A stretch of DNA of 64,000 nucleotides from Phytophthora colocasiae (Eukaryota; Oomycota; Peronosporomycetes; Peronosporales; Peronosporaceae), in the NCBI GenBank assembly GCA_018806915.1, contig JAGKQI010000097.1:620001-684000 (forward strand), given 5' to 3'. Below are positions 52,279 to 62,143 of this stretch, one piece after another. Numbering within the stretch: position 1 is the stretch's first letter; every line of letters starts with the position of its first letter. Position numbers and translations under genes: made by a program. The notes under the pieces were generated by a model. It saw nothing but the letters and a program-made list of their open reading frames with translations. It was not told the DNA's origin and did no database searches.

Positions 52279-53091
52279 AAAACTAGGTGGACCAACCGGT
52301 TGCTGAAATCCAGCAGAGACAGCTTAGGGAGGGGACATTAGCAGCAACTATCAGCCTCGGGTAGGTTGACAGCCTGTCCTCACGCTTGCCCGAACATGTA
52401 ACATGTAAATATACGTAAACTGAGACTCTCATAACACGTCTTCACCTTCCACGTTCCAGACTCAGTTCATACGGCCAAGACGCCATCAATAGGCACCGTA
52501 GCCACTCGGTCGCTAACCGAGGTCCCAGCCCTCTACACAGACTCCTTCATGATCGCCACCTCAGAACCCTGTGCCTCACCTCACTAATGACTCGATACGC
52601 CTCCGCCGACCAGTACGTCGCAGAACGAAGCCACGTACGAAACCTCTGAATGCTGTTGGGTGAAGCCGACCCCTTGGTCGCAGTACTCCACGCGTCGTGT
52701 TTAGCTGCTTAACTCTTCTCAACCGAGCAGAATCGCAACTGGGAGGTGTGGCGGCTGACCGCACACCCAGAGCTCCCCTAGCTACCGTCGCCCCTCTAGA
52801 CTACACCTAAACTAACTATACTGGTCGCCACCGTCAGGATCTTCCTTCGGCGACGCTCTGCAAGCTTTCTCCGCCGTTCACTGCCTTCCATCTGCGTCGT
52901 TCGCCTTGGTTGTATACTTATCTCCATCGTAACTGCTCCGTGTCATCCCTCCTGTAGCGATCTTCTCATGTAGCCGTCGTCCTGCAACTTCAACGTCTCC
53001 GCCAATGTCTTGTGTCTGTAGTCCTGCTTGTCACCGTCCTGCACTCCGTTGATCCCGATTGACTTGTCGTCCACTTTCAACTGTCTTCGTC
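52279..53091. mobile_element. Unclassified 813-bp insertion with 9-bp target duplication
   Basis: GTCACCAGT occurs at 52,270-52,278 and 53,092-53,100; removing one copy and the insert gives a normal exon/intron junction. No clear terminal inverted repeats, poly(A) or ORF. A 9-bp duplication fits Mutator-like elements, but without inverted ends the class is open. Confidence 0.65.
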
Positions 53092-53153
53092 GTCACCAGT
53101 GAGATCAATTGTCACTGCGACGCGGGATTCTTCTGACATTGCTTGTGTTTCAG

Positions 53154-53502
53154 GTGCGTGGAGCACTACCTGTCCACACTTTCCTGGTGGAGCTGGGCAA
53201 TGGGGGATGGCTACTGTAATAAATCTACTGTTGTTCGCTGCATTGGAGATTGGATCGCTCGTTCTACTCCACGTTTATCTCAAGTGGAAATTCGGATTCT
53301 CGCCATTGTACCAACTCGCTTTTGTTCTAGAGACGCAATTCTACGCCATACAAGCTCATTTGTTCCTCGTGACAATTTTTCTGCTCCAGTATCAACTCGA
53401 ACATTTGGGTACGTCTTTTGTTTTATTTTATTTGCTCTCCATGCCTAAATGATGCTTGCAGGAGTTGATTTTACCTTTCGTTTTGACTGGCTTCACAAGT
53501 AA
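53154..53502 (+). pseudogene. C-terminal exons of the multi-pass membrane protein
   Basis: Exon 53,154(?)-53,408 encodes two hydrophobic helices (INLLLFAALEIGSLVLLHVYL and a QAHLFLVTIFLLQ helix around FGFSPLYQLAFVLET). A GTACGT donor and TTGCAG acceptor join 53,462-53,502, ending VDFTFRFDWLHK and stop. FGFSPLYQLAFVLE is typical of this oomycete family's C-terminus. The frame of the helices does not match the phase left by the 52,276 donor, suggesting an indel or an alternative donor. Confidence 0.55.
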
Positions 53503-53662
53503 TATCACAATACATAACTACCGTAAAATGCGGATGGAGTGAGACAAGTGCATTGAGTGCGACATCAAGCGATTTGTAGGGGTGACACCTCCTCCAATAT
53601 AAAAATTAAAAAAATCCTGAAAGATAGAATTAAGAAAAAACTTGTGCATTTTGAAAAACCTA

Positions 53663-54847
53663 TTATGCGCTAACGATAGTATTCTCAACAGCTTCCAGTT
53701 GAAAAGTGCTGAAGACATCCTGTTCGTTACTGGGGCCAATAGGTATCAGATGAGCTTTTCTAAATCCGCTAATGATGGTAGCAGGCGTAATTTCAGCCCA
53801 AGCCTTCGCTACCATCAGCGACAGCATTGCACGGCGGTCGCTTGCTGTCTTTGGAAACGGATGATCGACATGATACTCAATATACAGCCTCCTACACGCA
53901 GACGTACATCAGAAAACCTAGCATTTTGCAGAGAAAGTATACTGTACGTACTCGATAGCCGCCTTGAATGAGTGCATTACACTGACATCCATAGGCTGAC
54001 TCAGCCCCGTAATTCCCGGAGGAAAGTACTCGACTTGTGTGTGGCAATGATCTTGCAGCTCATTCCTCACGCTAGCCATTTTGTGGACCTTAAGACTATC
54101 TAGAAGCAGCAATCTGCAGCCATCTAGATGTGGAACCCACACCTTATTCACAAATTAAAAATTAGTAATAATAAAAATTAGATCGACAACCAAAACTTAT
54201 TACCTCGTTAATCCATTTTTGCATTGTGTCGTGATCGGTCCATGCCTTCCGCTGGACTGTGTGAGCACAAGATGGATCGCCGAATGTTGCTGCTTCAACC
54301 TCCTTTGAGACGGGCCCTCCAGGAACGCCGGTAAATACGATAAACGGCGGGAGCTTTTCTCCCGTTGCAGACGCACACAAAAACACCGTGCAGCGAGAGC
54401 CATTGATCGCTGTTCCCTGGACAACGTCAATATTTTTTGTACCTACATAATCCACTGTTAAACGGCCAGGACTATCGATACACACGCCGGTCTGGTCCAT
54501 ATTGAACAGGCTGGAGTACTTCTCCGTGTATGAAGACAGTTTTGAGAGGACACCTTCCAATTCCACAGTTGTGTTTACAGCACTTGCAAATGCATCTGCA
54601 ACTTCCTAATACAATATTAGTTAAAATAAAATAAATAAAAATTTTAAATACGTACTTGCAGGTCTTCCCGTCGTTTTGTGCCACGGTGCGTAATACGTCG
54701 GACAGTGAGACGGTTGCGCTTTAAAAAGCGAGTTACCCACGCTCTTAGTGCTCCAAAGCGGCGGGATAGAGCAAACGCTGGGTCAAACTTAGCAATTATA
54801 AGCATGATGCATTTTACAGTGACGCAGCGACTTTTTTCGCGTCGCAT
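53663..54847 (-). CDS. pogo/Tigger-type (DDE_1) transposase, four exons
   Basis: Minus strand: 54,847-54,656; 54,605-54,204; 54,142-53,952; 53,891-53,663, all GT-AG with matching phases, 337 residues. The N-terminal part (WVTRFLKRNRLTVRRITH) is the second half of a CENP-B/Tc5-type helix-turn-helix. The catalytic core has FNMDQTGV (first Asp), RCTVFLCASATGEKLPPFIVF, LLLDSLKVH (second Asp) and GLSQPMDVSVMHSFK (third Asp). A typical pogo protein begins with another HTH, so the 5' end may be truncated; an acceptor-like CTATTGTAG just upstream (54,870) hints at a further exon I cannot find. Element ends and TA duplications were not located. It could be an active or recently active transposase or a host-captured gene. 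Confidence 0.72.
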
Positions 54848-54869
54848 TGAATTGATCCAGTCGATTAAT

Positions 54870-56692
54870 CTACAATAGAAAATAGATTAAGTTTTAATTT
54901 CAATGCGTTAACCCGATTGTTTACAAAAAAATACATTATGTACGGTTTAGCAAATAAGGATGTGAAAAAAAACTTTGTCACTTCTTTTGTGAAATCGTAT
55001 ACTAAATTCACTATACAAATGAAAATATGCTCCGTGTTTTGCTAACGTAATAATTAGCTGGCGACGGTTCACAAGTATCATTATCTACCAATCATGACCG
55101 AAAGGATTCACAAATATAGCTGTAGTGCTATTGTGTCTTCTACGCTACACGGTCTCAATCCATGTCATATTGTTATTGAGTGACTTGAAGGCTCCAATGA
55201 CAATCCTGCGTACTCAAGTCCCTCACAACGCTGGTGGTGAGTAAACATGGTGTACATCGAAAAGCTGGAGGACAAGGAGAACGACCCTTATTCACTATTA
55301 CTTCTTCGACAGCAACAAGATGCTTTGGATCGTGAGCTGAGCCCATAAATGAGGTCTTGGAGACTGTGGCACAAGAAGCAGTCTGGAGATTGTGGGTTGG
55401 TGGGGTCGCTTGCGCATGGACATGAATTAGAGAGTGGGAACGGCAGAATTGAATCGTCCTCGTGCTTATAGATTTGAACCGGAGTGTGAAACAGCAAATT
55501 GGATCGGACGAGAGAGCATTGCGATTCCAGGAAGTGAGTATGCTCACAGTTATAGACTGTTATGCTGAAAACACCCCTAAGACCTATATCTTCCAGTTCA
55601 GGAGCCCTTCAAAATCCAGCCAGCTCTAGCGGGGAAAGCGAATTTCGTGCTCGTCCATACGTTATATCGATCGTATCGAGGCCCTGGCAAGGTCATCTTG
55701 CCTTCTACCGCAGCAACGCCGCAATAAAGTCATTCACGTCTGGCGATGAGCCGAATTCAGGGTCGAACTACTAATCAAAATCACGAAGTTAGTTTAGAGA
55801 AGCGTAATGTGTAGTCGTTTTATATATGTACTTGTACCCGATCATGTGAAGTCAAGGAGATCGTATAAATTTCATCAAATGCGACCTTCGTACCAGCACT
55901 AAAGATGGCCCACGAATACGAACACAATCGAAGTCATTTATAACCGCAAATAATAAGGCAGCTTTGAACGTACTTCTTGGTACAATTGTCAGAATACAGG
56001 CGGCGCCCTTGCTGGCATGTGTCTTGATGTGGCTCCAAAGCTGCAACAATACAAATGAGTGCATTAATGCCGATCTCAATCAAACAATGTGGAGTTCTAC
56101 CTCTATTATTTCGGCGTCGTGTCGGTTATCCACCATCTCGTTGTTCCAGACAAGAATGAGAAGTGTGCCTTGACGTGGACTCGCTCAATTCTGCAAATCG
56201 GTTGGATCAAATATCTTGCAAATAGTATGCCAAAAGATATCCTTTAGCTACAGGACCAAATATCTCGCGAATTGTATGATCATACGATTGCCTTCCAACC
56301 TGCTATTGTGTATCACCACATATCATTCAGACTACGGATTGCATCTGACACCTTTCTCAATAGTAATGATTGGCTAAAGTCATGCCAGACAGCAAGTGCA
56401 GCAATTAGCGAAATCATGTGAGGCAATTATAGTCTCAGCAAGACTACAACGGCGAAATCCTGGATACTACATCAAATGTCTGATCGTATATTGGCGTGTT
56501 ATTAATTCAAAGATTTAAATAGCGGAGCTCCGTCTATCGGTACAGGGATAGCTACAAAGGACAATCCATCAAGTGCAACCCCCTTCCAGTACAGCGCCAT
56601 GTTCGCTGGGAAGCTCCGAATTTACCATGCTTCGGAAACAACTCATACTAATTCCACATGCGAACAGAAAGGGAGGCGGATGTTGGACTTCC
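54870..56692. other. A/T-rich stretch without a supported gene
   Basis: No convincing gene. Short fragments that could be decayed exons are present on plus: MVYIEKLEDKEND... near 55,246, RVGTAELNRPRAYRF near 55,432, and VQEPFKIQPALAGKANF near 55,594 preceded by a CTTCCAG acceptor-like site. They are not in one frame and I recognise no family. Confidence 0.3.
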
Positions 56693-57661
56693 CTGCTAAC
56701 GATCTGTGTGTACCGAACGCCATGTTTGACACGCTGGTGCAGTTCCCCAGGATCAAACAACTAAGCGCACCCATCCATCTCGCTGAGTATCATCAAGCAA
56801 GCAGTGGAGAGATGGCTTCGCCCCAAATCGCGACCTTGCTGTGAATTTTCGCGTGTTCACCAGAGCTCGGATCCTCGAGCCAGCCAATAGTAAACGCCGC
56901 CACCAATAAATACTGAACTTCTTGAACGGACATTCCACTGATAATGTGGACGTCATGAATCGCTGGACGGTGCCAATGAAGCGTGCGCTCGCCAATATTC
57001 ATCGAATCATCGAAGGAGCATGGTGGCAGTGCGACCACGGTGGTGGCGCCATGGGAGAGCAACGATGAAGCTCATCCAACTTCGCTACTGGGTAATCAGC
57101 ACGATGACGGATAGTGGTGTGGCGAGTAGCGTCTCCGACAGCGAGCAGTATCATAGATCAGCACACGGGGCAGAGCAATACTGTGTAGTGTGGCGAGTAG
57201 CGTCTCCGACAGCGAGTAGTATCATGGATTTCGGAGAGAAGCTAGGCAAGTAACGATGTAGCCACTCTCGTGTGAGGATTGTCTGGGTCCGGGAAAAATG
57301 GGAAATGAGCTGCGTTTTGGATTTTTGGCGCGTGCTGGGACAGTGCAGTGTGTTTGAAGTTTTCAGCCAATCAAAATGCCAAAATACCGGAACACAACCT
57401 GATTGGCTGCCAGACGCAAAGCGAAGACATTGGCGAAAAGTTTGGATGTTGAAGTTTGCGTTTGCGCGCTAAAATCTTTCTACGTTGAAGTCCAAGTTTT
57501 TCTCCGATGTCTTCGCTTTTGTTTGACAGCCAATAAAAATGCGTCCCGAGATCCTGACACTCTGATTGGGTGTCTTCGAGTGACCCTTAGTGTCGACAGT
57601 GCTTCTAAGGTTAACCCTTCCAACGATCTTGGGACCAAATATCTTTCTTTGTGTATGCCAG
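56693..57661 (+). repeat. Left arm of a 0.97-kb inverted repeat
   Basis: The reverse complement of 60,715-61,680, near-identical by eye. It includes a 38-bp direct repeat (57,117-57,154 and 57,188-57,225, containing GCGAGTAGCGTCTCCGACAG). Open frames inside are not recognisable genes. Confidence 0.85.
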
Positions 57662-58079
57662 CGTTTTGGGAATTCATCACGACTAAAAAAACACACACTT
57701 TTCAATTAGTGTGACATATTTCTAAACGTATTATGGTACTACCTTATCGTGATGATCATCACAGACTGTAATGAGTCATCTCGTATTATTTGGTGCTTTT
57801 TGCACAATGACCATGGGCTCACTCGATATATTTGTGTAAGTAGCGTTCAAACGGCCTAGCGAACTCTTCCGTTCGACGCGGAAACTAGTTAATCAACTCA
57901 TTCTTCTTCTTCCGTTCGACGTGGATATTTCTAAGGTGGAACCCCTCGAGGCTCCGGATCCAAGCTACGATCGCATTTACTGCGACGTAGTGCTTTCGAG
58001 CATTACCCACAGGCCAGCAGGTTCACTTTCTCATTTGCCAGGTTTACAGCAGAGCTAGTTCCAGTCCTGTAGTATCAAC
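57662..58079 (+). promoter_or_regulatory. Upstream region of the PLD6-like gene with initiator
   Basis: No ORF of note. TCACTTTCTCATTTGCC at 58,023-58,039 matches the oomycete initiator (TCAYTTT, then an ATTTG-type flank) 40 bp before the ATG. Confidence 0.55.
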
Positions 58080-58941
58080 ATGGGCAATTGTCTAGGAACG
58101 GATACGACGGCTATCACGGGCGACTCGTTCGTGGACGTGTTGTTCTTCCCAGACACGGCCATGCCGTGCAAGAACTTCCACTCGAGCGAGGGTTGCACGC
58201 GCAAAAACTGCAAGAAGATCCACGACCAGAACAGCTCATTATTGACCATGCTCGGGTGTCTCAAGGCAGCCAAGAAGACGATGGACATTTGCGTCTTTAC
58301 GATCACCTGTGATGAGGTACGAGGTGCAATGGTCTGAGTCTTTGATGCAATATAAACCCTTGGTCTTCAGATTGCAGACGTCGTGCTGGAAGCCCATGAA
58401 CGCGGCGTCAAGATCCGCGTCATCACGGACGACGGTCAGGCGAAAGGCAAAGGCTCCGACATTCAGAAGTTCATCGACGCTGTACGTTGCTAGATCTAAG
58501 ACTTATGACCACAGCTACTGACATGTGCTGGTGAACAGGGAATCCCCGTTCGAGACGACCACTCTTACACCTACATGCACCACAAGGTAACGTTGAGACA
58601 GCATGAAAAGTATAGGGTGCTGTTTGACTGATGCAATATTGTATTTGTCCACTGACAGTTCTGCATCATCGACAAGAAGGTTTTGCTGAATGGTATGTTG
58701 GTTTTCACACACTAGAGATACCCATCTTCTTGTTCTTACAGGATGTTGTACTGCAGGTTCTTTCAACTGGAGCCGCCAGGCTGTCGTAGGCAACGCTGAA
58801 AACCTTGTTATCCACAAGGACGGCCGTACGTTGGCGTCAATCTTGACTTCCCAAGAGCTCAAACATTTTCTTGGCAAAACTGTTTTTTTAGGCCGTTTTG
58901 ATGAACACTTCCAGCATCTGTGGAAGAAGTACGAGCGCTAG
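58080..58941 (+). CDS. PLD6/Zucchini-like phospholipase D (mitoPLD) with CCCH finger
   Basis: Six exons: 58,080-58,316; 58,371-58,481; 58,539-58,586; 58,659-58,692; 58,757-58,825; 58,892-58,941, all GT-AG, about 183 residues. It aligns with animal PLD6 along its whole length: VLFFP start, ICVFTIT, RGVKIRVITDD, GIPVRDD, MHHKFCIID (single HKD motif, HxK-x4-D), LLNGSFNWS, NAENLVI and a final HFQHLW helix. A CCCH zinc finger (C-x8-C-x4-C-x3-H, residues about 30-48) precedes the domain. MGNCLG at the start fits N-myristoylation and palmitoylation rather than the transmembrane anchor of animal PLD6. Known activities are cardiolipin hydrolysis or single-strand RNase as a dimer. The last intron (66 nt) is a multiple of three and open, so retention gives a longer protein. 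It lies between the arms of an inverted repeat. Confidence 0.8.
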
Positions 58942-59036
58942 GAGCTCTTTAGCCTACCCCCATTGCTTTTGTAAAACTACGATATGTATATAACCAGAAC
59001 TAGCAACATGCTTCTCCTTCCCCTTGTTCCTTTTGT

Positions 59037-59573
59037 TCAGCGCCGTTGTTGCGCCGATGACTCCATCACCGCCTTGAGGAAAGCCAGATTCTTTTCGTTC
59101 TCGATCTTGGCAAGCTCTAACCTCTCCTTCCGATCAGCTTCTCGTTGCTCCTTCCTGTCTCTCCTTTCCTCCTCCCTGGCTTGGCGTCTGTCCTCCATCT
59201 TCGTAGCCAGTGCCTCCTTCTGGAACTGTAGCTCCTCTCGTCTCAACTGTAACTCCTGCTGTTTGAGTTCCAACGTCTGCGTCATGACATCTCGAATGGA
59301 CGTCAACAAACGCTCTAAAGGCTCCTGAAGACCAGTAGGAGGGGTCGAAGCTCTCGGTCGTTTGCCTAACACTGGACGACGCTCCGGTGGCGTCTCCACT
59401 TCCTGTTGTTCCTCCCCCACGTCCTCATTGTGAATCTGAATGTCATTATGGACCTGAACATCATTCCGATTCACTTCCCGACGCTCCGATATATCCATCT
59501 CCAGCTCTTCACGCGACAGAGTGGCAGAAGTAGGGACGTCGCTCTGCAGCCTCAAACGCACTTCCATCGGCAT
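59037..59573 (-). CDS. Charged coiled-coil protein, unrecognised
   Basis: About 178 residues from MPMEVRLRLQSD. The first part is acidic (EELEMDISERRE, EDVGEEQQEVE), then KRPRAST (possible nuclear signal) and a long uninterrupted helix with Glu/Arg/Gln (ELKQQELQLRREELQFQKE...). The helix is typical of the C-terminal coiled coil seen in Myb/SANT-like or transposon accessory proteins, but no DNA-binding domain is visible here, so the N-terminal exon may be missing. It ends about 95 bp past the PLD6-like stop and converges on it. Confidence 0.45.
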   Translation of the reverse strand: MPMEVRLRLQSDVPTSATLSREELEMDISERREVNRNDVQVHNDIQIHNEDVGEEQQEVETPPERRPVLGKRPRASTPPTGLQEPLERLLTSIRDVMTQTLELKQQELQLRREELQFQKEALATKMEDRRQAREEERRDRKEQREADRKERLELAKIENEKNLAFLKAVMESSAQQRR

Positions 59574-59769
59574 CTCCCGACAGCGCACGATATTGACGAC
59601 GCGCACGTGTAGTTTACGTTTCTACTGCTCCTGAATCCAGCCGGTTGCATTCGATGCGCGCGCGTCTTGTACTCGTGCAGAAGGCTGAAACAGTGTCTTC
59701 GCACAAAGCGATCGATTAGCTTGCGGTACCTGCCCAGATTCAAAATACGAGTGCTCAAAAGAAAAAAAA

Positions 59770-60400
59770 AGAAGAAGCGAACGTTGTTATTAGTATTAGC
59801 GTCACTGGGGTGTACGCTTCGTGTACCAGTACGCATAACGCCGTTTTGAAGACCAAGACACGGAAATGCCAATAGGTTGACAAAGCTTCCAGGTGGAGCA
59901 AAAGTTTCGTTTACACCCAGTTCGATGGCGAGCACAGACTCTCTCAGTGACAATAACATGCTCCAATCGTCTTGATGATGTGAACAGTTCTTCTAGTGCC
60001 ACATTGCTGGTAGGTTCGAAAACAAGATTATTCGCGTACACAACGGTAGCACGCTTTGCCACAGTGTTGACTGTCTTGTCCATATATCTTATGTCGCCGT
60101 GATAGACAGTAACGATCTTCAGTCTTGGATGCTGTAAAGCGCTACTAGAAAACAACGACCCAGACATATGAGCCAATTGTTGCTGAAGTTCAATACCGAT
60201 GCACATCCCGACCCGCGTTTGGAGTGCCACTTGAGCCACGATGTTTCCAACTCCTGAGCCAACATCAAGAAAACATCCTTCGCTTGAAGGTCCGGGAGAA
60301 CGTCAAGGATGTCGGAAACACCGGGTGGAGTCACTTCGCCAGTGTGGTGATCTGGAAAAGGAATCGTTTGCCGCGGGACAGTCGCAAAAGCGTCGAAATG
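59770..60400 (-). pseudogene. DOT1-like histone methyltransferase fragment, frameshifted
   Basis: The minus strand shows the DOT1 core in order: GEVTPPGVSDIL (about 60,340), KDVF, then in the next frame LDVGSGVGNIVAQVAL (SAM motif I, about 60,258-60,213), CIGIEL, VYHGDIR, VVYANNLVFEP (the NN-F motif) and RLEHVIVTE. A 1-base break lies at motif I (near 60,260) and another near 59,945, where the frame changes to NETFAPPG. DOT1 enzymes methylate H3K79 without a SET domain. The N-terminal and C-terminal ends are absent or unreadable, so this is probably a decayed duplicate. It lies between the inverted-repeat arms next to the PLD6-like gene. Confidence 0.65.
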
Positions 60401-60714
60401 ACAAGGTGAATGTCCATGGGCGCATCAGCATTGGCTTTTCGGGTTCCTGGAGCTTTCTTTCCTCTGTCTTGGACACCTGTGAAGCGCCTCGGAAAACCAT
60501 TTAAGTCGATGCCGTACGTTTTCTTTTAGTGTCTTTAGCCTGATTTGGAGTTGGTGTTGGCTTTTACCACAAAAATGGCATTCCCAACCACACTTTTCGC
60601 CAGCATATTTTTTTTCCTGCGTCCACTTGAGTCTTCGCTAGTCGATACAGTTGCAGGTCTTCTTTATCAGAGAAATCGGCCATCGTACACCGCGTCTTCG
60701 ACTGAAAAGTGAAA

Positions 60715-61680
60715 CTGGCATACACAAAGAAAGATATTTGGTCCCAAGATCGTTGGAAGGGTTAACCTTAGAAGCACTGTCGACACTAAGGGTCACTCGA
60801 AGACACCCAATCAGAGTGTCAGGATCTCGGGACGCATTTTATTGGCTGTCAAACAAAAGCGAAGACATCGGAGAAAAACTTGGACTTCAACGTAGAAAGA
60901 TTTTAGCGCGCAAACGCAAACTTCAACATCCAAACTTTTCGCCAATGTCTTCGCTTTGCGTCTGGCAGCCAATCAGGTTGTGTTCCGGTATTTTGGCATT
61001 TTGATTGGCTGAAAACTTCAAACACACTGCACTGTCCCAGCACGCGCCAAAATCCAAACGCAGCTCATTTCCCATTTTTCCCGGACCCAGACAATCCTCA
61101 CACGAGAGTGGCTACATCGTTACTTGCCTAGCTTCTCTCCGAAATCCATGATACTACTCGCTGTCGGAGACGCTACTCGCCACACTACACAGTATTGCTC
61201 TGCCCCGTGTGCTGATCTATGATACTGCTCGCTGTCGGAGACGCTACTCGCCACACCACTATCCGTCATCGTGCTGATTACCCAGTAGCGAAGTTGGATG
61301 AGCTTCATCGTTGCTCTCCCATGGCGCCACCACCGTGGTCGCACTGCCACCATGCTCCTTCGATGATTCGATGAATATTGGCGAGCGCACGCTTCATTGG
61401 CACCGTCCAGCGATTCATGACGTCCACATTATCAGTGGAATGTCCGTTCAAGAAGTTCAGTATTTATTGGTGGCGGCGTTTACTATTGGCTGGCTCGAGG
61501 ATCCGAGCTCTGGTGAACACGCGAAAATTCACAGCAAGGTCGCGATTTGGGGCGAAGCCATCTCTCCACTGCTTGCTTGATGATACTCAGCGAGATGGAT
61601 GGGTGCGCTTAGTTGTTTGATCCTGGGGAACTGCACCAGCGTGTCAAACATGGCGTTCGGTACACACAGCTCGTTAGCAG
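60715..61680 (-). repeat. Right arm of the 0.97-kb inverted repeat
   Basis: Mirror of 56,693-57,661, carrying the same 38-bp direct repeat (about 61,148-61,256). A 3.05-kb spacer separates the arms. Confidence 0.85.
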
Positions 61681-62143
61681 AGAAATTCAATTCTGCCTAC
61701 TGTTCTGGCTATTGGGCCACATCACCATCAGACCGATATCACTCAACACCTTGCCGGATATAAAGAGGCCTAATGGGTCTGTAGAAGGTGACGTAAAGGT
61801 AGGCCAAGTCATATCTTGTTACAATGCTTGCCTCTTGCGTTGAGTCGTTCATACTACGGTGGGACATCACGAGTTCTATTCCTCTGCCGTTCATGTAGTA
61901 CAAGTACAAATAATAAACAATATTCAGACGATTGCTTTGTTTGCGCTTGTATATCCTCCTGAAAATACTGATTTCAAGAGACTCAAGCTTTTGAAAACAA
62001 CAATTCATGAAATACTCATTTCATTTTCTACAGTTATCCTTCATACAATTTTCAATATATTTGATCCTTTCTGGGCTAAGATGATCCCCGTAAAGCAATC
62101 CATGGCAGCAGTATCAAAGAACAGGTGATTCATTCGGTAGTAA
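61681..62143. other. No gene seen
   Basis: A/T-rich 460 bp between the inverted-repeat arm and the decayed transposase; probably the 3' flank of that transposon. I did not find a TTAA-flanked end. Confidence 0.4.

Noticed and set aside
55173..55547. 124-codon minus-strand ORF
   Set aside because: Cys/Ser/Thr-rich without helices or motifs; the plus strand shows better, though still unconvincing, exon-like fragments.
56569..57253. Several 60-90 codon ORFs in the inverted-repeat arms (also at 61,120-61,843)
   Set aside because: Present twice only because the arms are copies; overlapping in several frames and on both strands with no family signal.
57469..57714. Overlapping ORFs rich in Lys/Thr at the inner end of the left arm
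   Set aside because: No motif and mirrored in the right arm; repeat sequence.
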